From: Bradyrhizobium sp.
GTDB lineage: Bacteria; Pseudomonadota; Alphaproteobacteria; Rhizobiales; Xanthobacteraceae
Reading direction: 5' to 3'
Length of the DNA stretch: 36,560 bases
NCBI RefSeq assembly: GCF_019244115.1
Contig: NZ_JAFATE010000344.1
Coordinates: 1 to 36,560, forward strand
The notes beneath the pieces were generated by a model. The model made no database searches. It was not told the origin of the DNA and was given only the letters and a program-made list of their open reading frames with translations. This document shows positions 26,667 through 36,271 of this stretch, piece after piece; positions within the stretch are counted from its first letter, which is position 1, and each line of letters opens with the position of its first letter. The translations under genes were made by a program, and so were the position numbers.

Positions 26667-27487
26667 TAGCGCGTGCCCGTCGCGGTCACCGGCTCGCTCC
26701 TCGACAACAGGCCCTGCGTTGCTGTGGCAACGTCGGCCTGCCGCATCAGGCTCTCGCCGACCAGAAAGGTCGAGATGCCGACACGCGCCAGCCGCGCGAG
26801 ATCGGCAGGCGCAAAGATCCCGCTCTCGCCGACCAGCAGGCGGTCTTTCGGCACAAGCGGCGCCAGCGCCTCGCTGGTCGCGAGCGTGGTCTCGAAAGTG
26901 CGCAAATTGCGATTGTTGATGCCGATCATCGGCGACCGCAGTTTTGTGGCGCGCTCGAGTTCGGCGCGGTCGTGGATCTCGATCAGCACGTCCATGCCGA
27001 GCGCGAGCGCCGCATCCTCGAGATCGCGCGCTGCGGCGTCGTCGAGCGCCGCCATGATGATCAAAATGCAGTCGGCGCCATGCGCGCGCGCCTCGACCAC
27101 CTGATAGGTGTCGAACATGAAATCCTTGCGCAGCACGGGCAGGCTGGTGGCGGCGCGTGCCGCCACCAGGTAATCCAGATGACCCTGGAACGAGGGCGCG
27201 TCCGTCAGCACCGACAGGCAGGCGGCGCCGCCGGCCTCATAGGCTTTCGCCAGCAAGGGCGGATCGAAATCGGCGCGGATCAATCCCTTTGACGGCGAGG
27301 CCTTCTTGATCTCGGCGATCAGCGCATACTCGCCCCGGGCGAGTTTGTCGCGGATCGCGCGCGCAAATCCGCGCGGGGCGGACGCCGCCTTGGCGCGCGC
27401 CTCGATCTCGGCCGGCGGACAGGCCCGCTTCGCGGCCGCGATCTCCTCGCGCTTGTAGGCCTCGATACGCGTGAGAATATCGGACAT
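26666..27487 (-). CDS. trpC: Indole-3-glycerol phosphate synthase
   Basis: Closes the indole ring in tryptophan synthesis, converting carboxyphenylamino-deoxyribulose phosphate to indole-3-glycerol phosphate. 273 residues from ATG 27487; GTG 27496 lies upstream but too near the ribosome site. The TIM-barrel motifs are complete: [20 protein letters not shown] (catalytic Lys and substrate binding), [52 protein letters not shown] and [20 protein letters not shown]. It is separated from trpD by 13 bp upstream and overlaps moaC by one base. As in rhizobia, trpC is a single-function protein, not fused to trpF. Confidence 0.97.
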   Translation of the reverse strand: MSDILTRIEAYKREEIAAAKRACPPAEIEARAKAASAPRGFARAIRDKLARGEYALIAEIKKASPSKGLIRADFDPPLLAKAYEAGGAACLSVLTDAPSFQGHLDYLVAARAATSLPVLRKDFMFDTYQVVEARAHGADCILIIMAALDDAAARDLEDAALALGMDVLIEIHDRAELERATKLRSPMIGINNRNLRTFETTLATSEALAPLVPKDRLLVGESGIFAPADLARLARVGISTFLVGESLMRQADVATATQGLLSRSEPVTATGTR

Positions 27488-27500
27488 CGGCGGCACCGTC

Positions 27501-28514
27501 CTAACTGTTGGAGACCGCGATCAGTTGCTTCAAGCGCGTGGCTGCCGCACCGCTGTCGAGCGACTGCGCGCCAAGCGCGACGCCTTCCTTCAGGTTCTTG
27601 ACCTTGCCTGCGACGACCAGCGCCGCCGCCGCGTTGAACAGGGCGACGTCGCGAAACGGGCTCGGCTTGCCGTCGAGCACGCTCCGAAGCGCGACCGCAT
27701 TGGCGTCCGCATCGCCGCCTCTGAGCGACTCGCCATGCGCATGCGGAAGACCCGCATCGTCGGGCGAGATCTCAAAGCTTCTGACTTGCCCGTTCTCGAG
27801 CGCGGTCACGAAGGTCGGACCGGTCAGCGTGATCTCGTCCAGACCGTCAGAGCCGTGCACCACCCAGGCGGCATCGGAGCCGAGATTCTTCAACACCTGC
27901 GCCAGCGGCTGCACCCATTGTCGCGAGAACACACCGACCATCTGCCGCCTGACGCCGGCCGGGTTGGTCAGCGGCCCGAGCAGGTTGAAGATGGTGCGGG
28001 TGGCGAGCTCGACCCGGGTCGGCCCGACATTCTTCATCGAAGGATGATGGGCTGGCGCGAACATGAAGCCGATGCCGGCTTGCTTGACGCAGCGGCCCAC
28101 GTGATCGGGCTTGAGGTCGATCTTCACCCCCAGCGCCGTCAGCACATCGGCCGCGCCCGAGCGCGATGACAGCGCGCGATTGCCGTGCTTGGCGACGGGA
28201 ATGCCGGCACCCGACACGATGAAGGCCGCGCAGGTCGAGACGTTGACCGAGCCCGAGCCGTCGCCACCGGTGCCGACGATGTCGATCGCATCGCTGGGCG
28301 CATCGACCCGCAGCATTTTGGCGCGCATCGCCGACACCGCGCCAGTGATTTCGTCGACGGTCTCGCCGCGCACGCGAAGCGCCATCAACAGTCCACCCAT
28401 CTGCGAGGGCGTTGCCTCGCCCGACATCATGCTGTCGAACGCGGATGCGGCCTCCTCACGCGACAGCGAGGCGCCGGTGGCGACTTTGCCAATGATCGAT
28501 TTGAGGTCGTCCAT
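27501..28514 (-). CDS. trpD: Anthranilate phosphoribosyltransferase
   Basis: Transfers phosphoribosyl from PRPP to anthranilate in tryptophan synthesis. 337 residues from ATG 28514, preceded immediately by AGGGG. Motifs: the PRPP loop [20 protein letters not shown] near residue 80, [59 protein letters not shown] and [14 protein letters not shown], all typical. The length is standard. In many bacteria trpG, the glutamine amidotransferase subunit, precedes trpD; here a PpiD-like gene ends 17 bp upstream and no trpG is present. A trpE(G) fusion elsewhere, known in rhizobia, would explain this. Confidence 0.97.
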   Translation of the reverse strand: MDDLKSIIGKVATGASLSREEAASAFDSMMSGEATPSQMGGLLMALRVRGETVDEITGAVSAMRAKMLRVDAPSDAIDIVGTGGDGSGSVNVSTCAAFIVSGAGIPVAKHGNRALSSRSGAADVLTALGVKIDLKPDHVGRCVKQAGIGFMFAPAHHPSMKNVGPTRVELATRTIFNLLGPLTNPAGVRRQMVGVFSRQWVQPLAQVLKNLGSDAAWVVHGSDGLDEITLTGPTFVTALENGQVRSFEISPDDAGLPHAHGESLRGGDADANAVALRSVLDGKPSPFRDVALFNAAAALVVAGKVKNLKEGVALGAQSLDSGAAATRLKQLIAVSNS

Positions 28515-28531
28515 CCCCTGCCTACACAAAC

Positions 28532-30436
28532 CTATTGTTCGTTGTTCGCCCCGGTCACCTGGGCGACGGCCGCCTCGTTGATCGTCGTCCCCAGGTTCTT
28601 TTCCAGTTGATGGACGTATTGCGTGACCTGCTCCTCGGTCAAGTTGCCTTGCAGCGTCTCCTTGAGCTTCTTGACGTCCTCGGCGGCGAAATCCACCTTC
28701 GGCACCACCACATCGGTGATCCGGAAGACGATCCACTCGCCGCCGCCGGTGCCCGGCGTCTGCCCGGCACCGTCCTTGGGTGTGCGGAACGCCGCCGTGA
28801 TTGCGCCGGCAGGGACACCGGGCGAGGCCGTTTCGCGCTTCAAGTTGGTCGCGGTCTCGACCTTGACGCCAAGGCTCGCGGCCTCATCCGCAAGGCTGGC
28901 GCCGGTGGTCAGCTTCTGCACCATGTCGTTGGCCTTGCTGCGCAGTTTCGCAGCGACCTGGTCCTCGCGCCAGCGTACCTCGACCTGGTCCTTGACCTCG
29001 TCGAGATTGCGGTCGCGCGAGGGCGTGATGCCCAGCACGTCAAACCAGACATAGCCGCCCTTGAAGGGGATCGCGTCATTGTCGACGCCGACGTCGCTGC
29101 CAAATGCCTGCGTCACGACATTAAGGCCAACCGGGACGTTCGCAGGTTCGCCGTTCGGCAGCTTGCCGGAACGGTCGACGGCGTCGATCGTGGTGGCGGT
29201 CAGGCCGAGCTTGTGGGCCGCTTCGACGACGCTCGCGCCGCCGCCGCGCTCGTCCTCCATCTTGTCGCGCAGGCTCGTCGCCTGGTTGCGGGCGCGTTCG
29301 GTCGCGATCTCCCGCTTCAGCTCGGGCGCTACGCTCTCATAGGACGGCTCGATCGCGGGCTGGATGGTGCCGATCTTGACCAGCGCCACGCCAAAACTGC
29401 CTTTGACAGGCTGGCTCACCTCGCCCGAGGGCAGTGCAAAGGCGGCGTCCGCAACCGCGGGATCCAGGATCGCGGATTTCGTCACCAGGCCGAGATCGAA
29501 GTCCGCGGCCTTCAGGTTGCGCTCCTTGGCGAGGTCGTCGAACGACAGGCCGGAGGCGATGCGCTCGCGCGCCGCCTGGGCCTCTTCGACATTGGGGAAC
29601 ACGATCTGCGACACCTGCCGCTTCTCCGGCGTTCCCAGCTGGTTGCGGCGCTGCTCGAACAGTTTTTTCGCGTCCTCGTCGGACACCTCGGCGCCCTTGG
29701 CGAGGTCTTCGGGCGTGATCGCGACAAACGCGATCTTGCGGTATTCGGGGGCGCGAAACAGCGTCTTGTGCTCGTCGAAATAGGCGGCCAGGGCCTCGGG
29801 CGAGGGCGGATCGATGGTGCCGGCCTGCGCTGCGGTCAGCCGCACATATTCGATCGAGCGCTGCTCGTCCGCGAACCGGCTTTGGGCCTCGATCAGGGTT
29901 TTCGGCGGCTCCAGGGCGGCCGAGATGGTGCCGGTGATCTGACGGCGCAGCCCGACGCGGCGGCGATCGGCGATGTAGCGCGCTTCGGTATAGCCGAGCT
30001 GGCGGACGATGGTCTGGAAGCGCTGGGCATCGAACTTGCCGCCGCCGCCCTTGAAGTTGGGATCGTCATAGATGGTCCGCAGCGTTTCGGCGTCGGACTG
30101 GTTGAGCCCGAGCCGGCGCACCTCCTCGTCGAGCGCGGCTTCCCCGATCGTCTGCAGCAGCACCTGACGGTCGAGGCCGAATGCGCGCGCCTGCTCCTGC
30201 GTCAACGGACGGCCGAACTGGCGGCCGATCTGTTGCAGGCGGTCGGTATAGATCTGGCGGAATTCGTTGAGCGAAATTTCGGTCGAGCCGACCTTGGCGG
30301 CGGTCGATTGTCCGAACCCGCGGAAAATATCGGCGATGCCCCAGATTCCGAAACTGACGATCAATACGCCCATCACGACGGCCATGATGGTCTTGCCGAG
30401 CCAACCTGATGAGGCGTTGCGTAGTCCTCGAAGCAT
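28532..30436 (-). CDS. PpiD/SurA-like periplasmic peptidyl-prolyl isomerase
   Basis: Membrane-anchored foldase that helps exported proteins fold. 634 residues from ATG 30436 ([20 protein letters not shown]). One N-terminal helix, [20 protein letters not shown] at about 17-36, anchors it. A SurA_N/PpiD chaperone domain follows ([20 protein letters not shown] through [15 protein letters not shown]), then a parvulin PPIC domain around 255-365 ([60 protein letters not shown]). A long C-terminal part ends in [20 protein letters not shown]. The size matches PpiD homologues. In the neighbourhood, tpiA is divergent and trpD lies 17 bp downstream on the same strand. An upstream extension to 30541 is rejected because PpiD proteins begin with a short basic stretch before the helix. 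Confidence 0.9.
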   Translation of the reverse strand: MLRGLRNASSGWLGKTIMAVVMGVLIVSFGIWGIADIFRGFGQSTAAKVGSTEISLNEFRQIYTDRLQQIGRQFGRPLTQEQARAFGLDRQVLLQTIGEAALDEEVRRLGLNQSDAETLRTIYDDPNFKGGGGKFDAQRFQTIVRQLGYTEARYIADRRRVGLRRQITGTISAALEPPKTLIEAQSRFADEQRSIEYVRLTAAQAGTIDPPSPEALAAYFDEHKTLFRAPEYRKIAFVAITPEDLAKGAEVSDEDAKKLFEQRRNQLGTPEKRQVSQIVFPNVEEAQAARERIASGLSFDDLAKERNLKAADFDLGLVTKSAILDPAVADAAFALPSGEVSQPVKGSFGVALVKIGTIQPAIEPSYESVAPELKREIATERARNQATSLRDKMEDERGGGASVVEAAHKLGLTATTIDAVDRSGKLPNGEPANVPVGLNVVTQAFGSDVGVDNDAIPFKGGYVWFDVLGITPSRDRNLDEVKDQVEVRWREDQVAAKLRSKANDMVQKLTTGASLADEAASLGVKVETATNLKRETASPGVPAGAITAAFRTPKDGAGQTPGTGGGEWIVFRITDVVVPKVDFAAEDVKKLKETLQGNLTEEQVTQYVHQLEKNLGTTINEAAVAQVTGANNEQ

Positions 30437-30664
30437 GTGTCCAATCTGTCTTGAAGGAGGGGGGCTCGCACCTGTCGCGGAAGCGCAAAAGGGCGTCACC
30501 AATTGATGGGACATCATAAAGTGCGGGCCGCGTGCCTGCAACCTCGCTTCCGAGCATTGATCTCGGACGAAAGCCGAATATTAGCAGCAGGAAAGCTGAC
30601 ACTGGAACTGCGGCTGCGGCTCTGCTAGCGGATGCCAAAGAGCAATCAACCGGGTTGTCCCGCC

Positions 30665-31420
30665 ATGACCGACGCCATCCGCCCGCTGATCGCGGGAAAC
30701 TGGAAAATGAACGGCCTCAAGGTCTCCTTGGGGGAGTTCGAGGCCATGCTTGCCGGCAGCGCCGCGGTCTCATTAAAGGCTGACCTTCTGGTCTGTCCGC
30801 CCGCCACGCTGATTTCGACCTTTGCCGGGCAGGCGAGGGGGGCGACGGCGCTGTCGATCGGTGCGCAGGACTGCCACCCGAAAGCGTCGGGCGCGCATAC
30901 CGGGGACATCTCGGCCGAGATGCTCGCCGATGCCGGCGCACGCGCCGTCATCGTCGGCCATTCGGAGCGGCGGACCGATCATGGCGAGAGCGATGATTTG
31001 GTGCGCGAGAAGGCCGAGGCGGCCTGGCGCGCGGGCCTCGTGGCAATCGCCTGCATCGGCGAGACCCAGCACCAGCGCGATGCCGGCCAGGCACTGGAGA
31101 TCTGCCGCGGCCAGCTCAATCTGTCGCTGCCCGGCGGGGCGAGGGCCGACAATCTGGTCGTCGCCTATGAGCCGGTCTGGGCGATCGGGACCGGGCGCAC
31201 GCCGACGACCGATGATGTCGCCGAGGTTCATGCCGCGATCCGCGAGGTGCTGGTCACGCGCTTCGGCGCCGAGGGCGCGAGGATGCGGATCCTCTATGGC
31301 GGCTCGGTCAAACCGTCGAATGCAGGGGAGTTGATGGCGGTGGCCAACGTCAATGGCGCGCTGGTCGGCGGCGCCAGCCTGAAGGCCGCCGATTTCCTCG
31401 CGATCGCGGCCGCCTGTTAG
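30665..31420 (+). CDS. tpiA: Triosephosphate isomerase
   Basis: Interconverts dihydroxyacetone phosphate and glyceraldehyde 3-phosphate in glycolysis and gluconeogenesis. 251 residues from ATG 30665, the normal family size; an in-frame ATG at 30632 would add eleven atypical residues. Catalytic and binding motifs are complete: [12 protein letters not shown] (Lys13-equivalent), [15 protein letters not shown] (His95-equivalent), [17 protein letters not shown] (catalytic Glu and the flexible loop) and [19 protein letters not shown] (phosphate site). Divergent from the PpiD-like gene across 228 bp. In relatives tpiA commonly precedes secG and pyrG; here about 2 kb of copper- and regulator-related genes intervene. 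Confidence 0.97.
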   Translation: MTDAIRPLIAGNWKMNGLKVSLGEFEAMLAGSAAVSLKADLLVCPPATLISTFAGQARGATALSIGAQDCHPKASGAHTGDISAEMLADAGARAVIVGHSERRTDHGESDDLVREKAEAAWRAGLVAIACIGETQHQRDAGQALEICRGQLNLSLPGGARADNLVVAYEPVWAIGTGRTPTTDDVAEVHAAIREVLVTRFGAEGARMRILYGGSVKPSNAGELMAVANVNGALVGGASLKAADFLAIAAAC

Positions 31421-31425
31421 GCAGA

Positions 31426-31602
31426 GGCTCGATCGAGGCCAAGCCGGGCGGACGTCACATCATGTTCGTCGGCCTCGTGCATCCGCCGGCCGCGGGGGAG
31501 AAAGCCCGGGGCGTCCTGCAGTTCGAGCACGCCGGCAGGGTCGAGGTCGAATTCGAGGTGGTCGCGATGGGAGCTCCGCCGCCGGGAGGCCGTGCCAATT
31601 GA
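31426..31602 (+). pseudogene. 3' fragment of a PCuAC-type periplasmic copper chaperone
   Basis: The frame starting five bases after the tpiA stop reads GSIEAKPGGRHIMFVGLVHP, then QFEHAGRVEVEFEVVAMG, and stops at 31600-31602. This is the C-terminal half of a PCuAC domain, including the final HxM of the copper motif (RHIM). The first half with the other His and Met ligands and the signal peptide is missing, because tpiA lies immediately upstream. No start or ribosome site is evident, so it is called a remnant. A short product from ATG 31462 cannot be excluded. It faces a CusF-like copper gene, suggesting a former periplasmic copper cluster. Confidence 0.65.
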
Positions 31603-31615
31603 GCCCGCACGACGC

Positions 31616-31975
31616 TCATTTGGCGTGCTCGATCACCTTGAGGTCCCGGATCGTGTAGGTCTTGTCCTCGACCGAGAATTCAATCCTGTCGCCAGCCTTT
31701 ACGCCATCGCTCAGGCTGCGCGGATTGACGCGGAACAGCATCTCCATCGCCGGCATCAGGCCTTTGATCTCCTGGTGTTTGACGGTCAGCGCTCCGGTCT
31801 CCGCGTCGATGTCGGTGACGACGCCGATTCCTCGAAAGCGGCCGTTGCTGTCCTGAACCAAAGTGAGGTCGGCGCGCGGCGGGCGCGTAAGCGCGGAGCT
31901 TTTGGGAGAGAAGGCGTGCCCCGCTTCGAGGCCGAGTGCCATTGCGGCTGCGCACATGACGATGCAAGTTTTCAT
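31616..31975 (-). CDS. CusF-like periplasmic copper-binding protein
   Basis: Likely periplasmic metallochaperone for Cu(I) or Ag(I). 119 residues from ATG 31975 with GGAG six bases upstream. Residues 1-22 are a signal peptide (KTCIVMCAAAMALGLEAGHA). The mature part carries the small CusF-type beta-barrel signature GVVTDIDAETGALTVKHQEI followed by KGLMPAMEMLFRV. Aligned by eye with CusF (His36, Trp44, Met47, Met49), it keeps His67, Met77 and Met79; the Trp position is replaced by Met74, one residue nearer the His. The C-terminal VKAGDRIEFSVEDKTYTIRD is typical. No other cus gene is nearby; it converges on a PCuAC fragment. Confidence 0.8.
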   Translation of the reverse strand: MKTCIVMCAAAMALGLEAGHAFSPKSSALTRPPRADLTLVQDSNGRFRGIGVVTDIDAETGALTVKHQEIKGLMPAMEMLFRVNPRSLSDGVKAGDRIEFSVEDKTYTIRDLKVIEHAK

Positions 31976-32010
31976 GACAAGCTCCGAATACCCGGCCTCA
32001 ACCGATGACT

Positions 32011-32099
32011 CGTCATGCCCGGCCTTGTGCCGGGCATCCACGTCTTTCTTCGTCGTTGCGCCAAAGGCGTGGATGGCCGGGACGAGCCCGGCCATGACG
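32011..32099. repeat. Long palindromic mosaic repeat, copy B (inverted relative to copy A)
   Basis: CGTCATGCCCGGCCTTGTGC opens the left arm and GCCCGGCCATGACG closes the right. Read as the reverse complement it matches the unit at 16349-16437: the GCCCGGC-type arm and GGCCGGG-type arm are swapped. The outer CGTCATG/CATGACG and CCACGTCT/GGCGTGG blocks pair imperfectly. It sits just upstream of the CusF-like gene. Confidence 0.85.
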
Positions 32100-32177
32100 A
32101 AGTGGAAAGGTCTGTGCCAGCGCCCGTTGCTATTACATGAGCGGGATCGGTCTGGGAAAGTGGGAGATGGGCTCGCT

Positions 32178-32717
32178 TTATGATGCAGCAGACTGGTCGT
32201 CCGCGAGCCGCTTCCAGTAGATCATCGTCCCGGTCAGCCCGCCATGCGGCTTCAGCGCATAATCCGGGATGATGCCGGCGAGCATGAATCCCATGCGCTC
32301 GTAAAGCGCGGAGGCGCCGTCCTCGACCGCGGTATCGAGCACCAGCAGCGTGCGGCCGCGCGCGATTGCGAGTCTTTCGGCCATATCCAGCAGTGCGGTC
32401 GCAACGCCGCGATGCCGGTGGCTGAGGCGCGTCATCATCTTGGCGATCTCGGCGCGATGCGGCTGGTTCGGCGGCAGGTCGAGCAGCAGCGTCACGGTGC
32501 CGACCAGCGTATCGCCGTCGAATGCGCCCAGCACGATTCGTTCGCCCCGCTCGGCGGCGGCGAGCGAGCCCTCCCAGAACCGTGACGCCGACTCGCGCGG
32601 CAGCGGATGCATGAAGCTGACCGAGCCGCCATTGGCGACCACCTCGACCAGGATGTCACTCAAGGCCGCGGAGATCTTGGCGGATGATGTCAGCGGCTCG
32701 ATCCTGAATTGGTTCAT
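32178..32717 (-). CDS. GNAT-family N-acetyltransferase
   Basis: 179 residues from ATG 32717 with AGGGG seven bases upstream, two bases after the stop of the XRE-cupin regulator, so the two are co-translated. GNAT landmarks: FDGDTLVGTVTLLLDLPPNQ (beta strands 2-4), AEIAKMMTRLSHRHRGVATA with the acetyl-CoA pyrophosphate loop (RxxGxA as RHRGVA), LLDMAERLAIARGRTLLVLD and GASALYERMGFMLAGIIPDY. The target is unknown; family members modify amines, antibiotics or protein termini. The coupled regulator suggests inducible expression by a small molecule sensed by the cupin. Repeat copy B and the CusF-like gene lie downstream. Confidence 0.9.
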   Translation of the reverse strand: MNQFRIEPLTSSAKISAALSDILVEVVANGGSVSFMHPLPRESASRFWEGSLAAAERGERIVLGAFDGDTLVGTVTLLLDLPPNQPHRAEIAKMMTRLSHRHRGVATALLDMAERLAIARGRTLLVLDTAVEDGASALYERMGFMLAGIIPDYALKPHGGLTGTMIYWKRLADDQSAAS

Positions 32718-32719
32718 GG

Positions 32720-33286
32720 TCAGCCCCTGGCCAGTGCAACGACATATTCGCAGGGCGCGCTCGTCTCGTTGGCGAAAGTGGTGTCCGCGGGCGCGCCGAA
32801 GCCGAGACAGTCTCCGGCGCCGAGTACGTAGCGGTCGCCGCCCTCCGATAGGACGAGGCTGCCGCGCCTCACCCACACGATCTGGCGGATATGGGCATAG
32901 GAGGATTTTGGCAGCGTCACGCGCTGGCCGGCCGGCATCTCGACCTCGACCAGTTCGACGGGGTGATCGGGCCGGCCGAACACCTGCCTGCGGACGTAAC
33001 CAGTCTCGGGATCGCGCCAGACCGGCTGGTCGGCGATGCGCGACAGCCGATCGGGCTGTCCTTCGGCGCGCAGCATAAGCCCAGCCAGGGTCAGGCCGAA
33101 TGCAGCCGAAAGCCGGACCAGGATGGCGGCGGTCGGGCTCGCCTCGGCACGCTCGATCTTGCTGATAGTGGCCTTGGCGACGCCGGAACGCTCGGCGAGA
33201 TCCGATAGCGACCAGCCGCGGCTGTCGCGCTCCAGCCGCAGCCGCTCCGCCAGTTTGAGACTGAAATCGTCTACTATAGTAGTCAT
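32720..33286 (-). CDS. XRE-family regulator with C-terminal cupin sensor
   Basis: 188 residues from ATG 33286. Helix-turn-helix at about 10-60: LKLAERLRLERDSRGWSLSD, LAERSGVAKATISKIERAEA, SPTAAILVRLSAAFGLTLAG. Cupin barrel at about 110-185 (PVELVEVEMPAGQRVTLPKS, IRQIVWVRRGSLVLSEGGDR, LGAGDCLGFGAPADTTFANE). No ribosome site precedes the ATG, and a TATAGT -10 box ends six bases before it, so the mRNA may be leaderless. Two identical ACTATAGTAG blocks overlap the promoter and codons 2-5, an arrangement expected for autorepression. The GNAT gene follows two bases downstream and is the likely regulated partner. Confidence 0.9.
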   Translation of the reverse strand: MTTIVDDFSLKLAERLRLERDSRGWSLSDLAERSGVAKATISKIERAEASPTAAILVRLSAAFGLTLAGLMLRAEGQPDRLSRIADQPVWRDPETGYVRRQVFGRPDHPVELVEVEMPAGQRVTLPKSSYAHIRQIVWVRRGSLVLSEGGDRYVLGAGDCLGFGAPADTTFANETSAPCEYVVALARG

Positions 33287-33302
33287 TTGGACACTATAGT
33301 AG
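33271..33302. promoter_or_regulatory. Tandem operators of the XRE-cupin gene
   Basis: ACTATAGTAG occurs at 33273-33282 and again at 33293-33302, exactly 20 bp apart, about two helical turns. The first lies in a perfect 12-bp palindrome, CTACTATAGTAG (33271-33282), inside codons 2-5; both contain the palindromic core ACTATAGT. The second overlaps the -10 element. Likely autorepressor sites. Confidence 0.7.
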
Positions 33303-33322
33303 AAACTTGCAAGCCGACGCAA
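33293..33322 (-). promoter_or_regulatory. Candidate promoter giving a leaderless mRNA
   Basis: On the minus strand TTGCGT (33322-33317), an 18-bp spacer and TATAGT (33298-33293), then only six bases before the ATG at 33286. Transcription would start at or next to the A of ATG. This fits the lack of a Shine-Dalgarno. Confidence 0.5.
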
Positions 33323-33516
33323 GACGCCGCGGTGAGATCATCACAAAAGCTAAGCCGCGCTTGCTGCGCCGCCGGCAGGGACTATCTGCCGATTGCGGCA
33401 CGCGAGCAGGGGGTGACAATGCCCCATGGCTTCGTGTAACACCGCGCGACTTCAAAACCTTGCAAGTCTCCATGGTGCCCGCTCCGGGGCCTACAGACTT
33501 GTGTTGGAAGGGTGCA

Positions 33517-33906
33517 ATGCAGACTGTCATCATCGTCGTTCACCTCATGATCGTGGCCGTGCTGATTGGCGCGGTGCTGCTGCAGAAATCCGAGGGCGGC
33601 GGCCTCGGCATGGGCGGTGGTGCGGGCTTCATGTCGAGCCGCGGCACAGCCAACCTGTTGACGCGAACGACGGCCGTGCTGGCTTTCCTGTTTTTCATGA
33701 CCAGCCTCGGATTGAACTGGCTCGCGAGCTACGACCGCAGGCCTGCGACGATCATCGGCACTCAGCCGCCCGGTCAGTCGCAGCCCGCCGGCGGTGCAGC
33801 CCCGGTGGCGCCGCCGACCTCGGGCGGCGTGCTGGATACCCTGAAAAAGGCGGACGAACAGCAGAATCAGGCCCCCAGCGCGCCCGAGGCGCCACGGTCG
33901 CAATAA
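33517..33906 (+). CDS. secG: Preprotein translocase subunit SecG
   Basis: Small membrane subunit of the SecYEG channel that assists protein export. 129 residues from ATG 33517 with GGAAGG just upstream. Helix 1 MQTVIIVVHLMIVAVLIGAV, then the conserved loop LLQKSEGGGLGMGGGAGFMS with SRGTANLLTRTTAVLAF, then helix 2 AVLAFLFFMTSLGLNWLA. The C-terminal tail is proline- and glutamine-rich (PPGQSQPAGGAAPVAPP and TLKKADEQQNQAPSAPEAPR), longer than in E. coli but usual in alphaproteobacteria. pyrG follows on the same strand after 166 bp, the common order. Confidence 0.95.
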   Translation: MQTVIIVVHLMIVAVLIGAVLLQKSEGGGLGMGGGAGFMSSRGTANLLTRTTAVLAFLFFMTSLGLNWLASYDRRPATIIGTQPPGQSQPAGGAAPVAPPTSGGVLDTLKKADEQQNQAPSAPEAPRSQ

Positions 33907-33918
33907 AGCAGGGTGGCC

Positions 33919-33946
33919 ATGCAGGATTAGTGTTCGCTTCCTGCAT
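33919..33946. terminator. Stem-loop between secG and pyrG
   Basis: ATGCAGGA (33919-33926) and TCCTGCAT (33939-33946) form a perfect 8-bp stem with a 12-base loop, 13 bp after the secG stop. What follows is A-rich (CAAAAATCC), not a T-run, so termination is uncertain; it may act as an attenuator or mRNA end. Confidence 0.4.
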
Positions 33947-34066
33947 CAAAAATCCTGTCTAACGCATTGAAGACATTTTCGTTTCGGCGTCACCCACAGC
34001 CGCTTTCAAAGTTCGGGGTGACGGTCTTTTCGCTTTGGCGAATCGGCACCACGACCTTAAAGGTAA

Positions 34067-35704
<1,638 letters not shown>

Positions 35705-35763
35705 GTCGTCAGATGCAAAGCGTTGCGCGGCATCATCGTGCCGCGCCCATGCGATTGCGTCTC

Positions 35764-35796
35764 AAGACAGCCTCCCGGTCAGCCGCTATAAGCGGC
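35764..35796 (+). promoter_or_regulatory. Candidate promoter with a palindrome over the -10, upstream of the NIPSNAP gene
   Basis: AAGACA (35764-35769), a 17-bp spacer, then TATAAG (35787-35792). The -10 lies inside the palindrome GCCGCT-ATA-AGCGGC (35782-35796). The -35 box matches the consensus in four of six positions. The ribosome site GGGAGG follows at 35806. Confidence 0.35.
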
Positions 35797-35820
35797 CGGT
35801 CACCAGGGAGGAACCAGGCA

Positions 35821-36147
35821 ATGATCTACGAGAGCCGCGTCTATCGCTGCATCCCCGGCCGTCTGCCGGCGCTTCTGAAGCGGTTTGAGAACGTCACGCT
35901 AAAACTCTGGGAGAAGCACGCGATCCGGCCGGTCGGCTTCTTCACGACGCTGATCGGCGAATCCAACCAGGAACTGACCTATTTCCTGGCCTGGGAGTCG
36001 CTCGCCGAGCGCGAAACCAAATGGACCGCGTTCCAGTCCGATTCTGACTGGATCTCCGCGCGCGCGAAAAGCGAGGAGGACGGCCAGATCATTCAGAACA
36101 TCGTCAGCCAGCTTCTGGTGCCGACCGCGTTTTCGGCGATGAAATAG
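35821..36147 (+). CDS. NIPSNAP-family protein
   Basis: 108 residues from ATG 35821 with GGGAGG nine bases upstream. The sequence has the NIPSNAP ferredoxin-like half-domain pattern: MIYESRVYRCIPGRLPALLK, RFENVTLKLWEKHAIRPVGF, FFTTLIGESNQELTYFLAWE and SLAERETKWTAFQSDSDW. No signal peptide or catalytic motif. NIPSNAP proteins are small alpha/beta-barrel proteins of unclear function, sometimes acting as dimers. Its position between pyrG and kdsA, on the same strand, is one I associate with Bradyrhizobium. Own promoter possible upstream. Confidence 0.88.
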   Translation: MIYESRVYRCIPGRLPALLKRFENVTLKLWEKHAIRPVGFFTTLIGESNQELTYFLAWESLAERETKWTAFQSDSDWISARAKSEEDGQIIQNIVSQLLVPTAFSAMK

Positions 36148-36271
36148 GCCGCGGAACGGCCGCGTCGGCGCAACCCAGCCTATTTTAGGCCGCCGATCCC
36201 TAAAGCCGATAATCGCTTTTCGACCTCACGCTTCAGGCCCTATGGTCCACCGACAATTCGGGGAAAATACC

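Noticed and set aside
28535-30409. A 624-codon plus-strand frame opposite the PpiD-like gene
   Set aside because: Exact antisense shadow of a well-supported gene, with low-complexity Arg/Gly/Leu/Asp composition.
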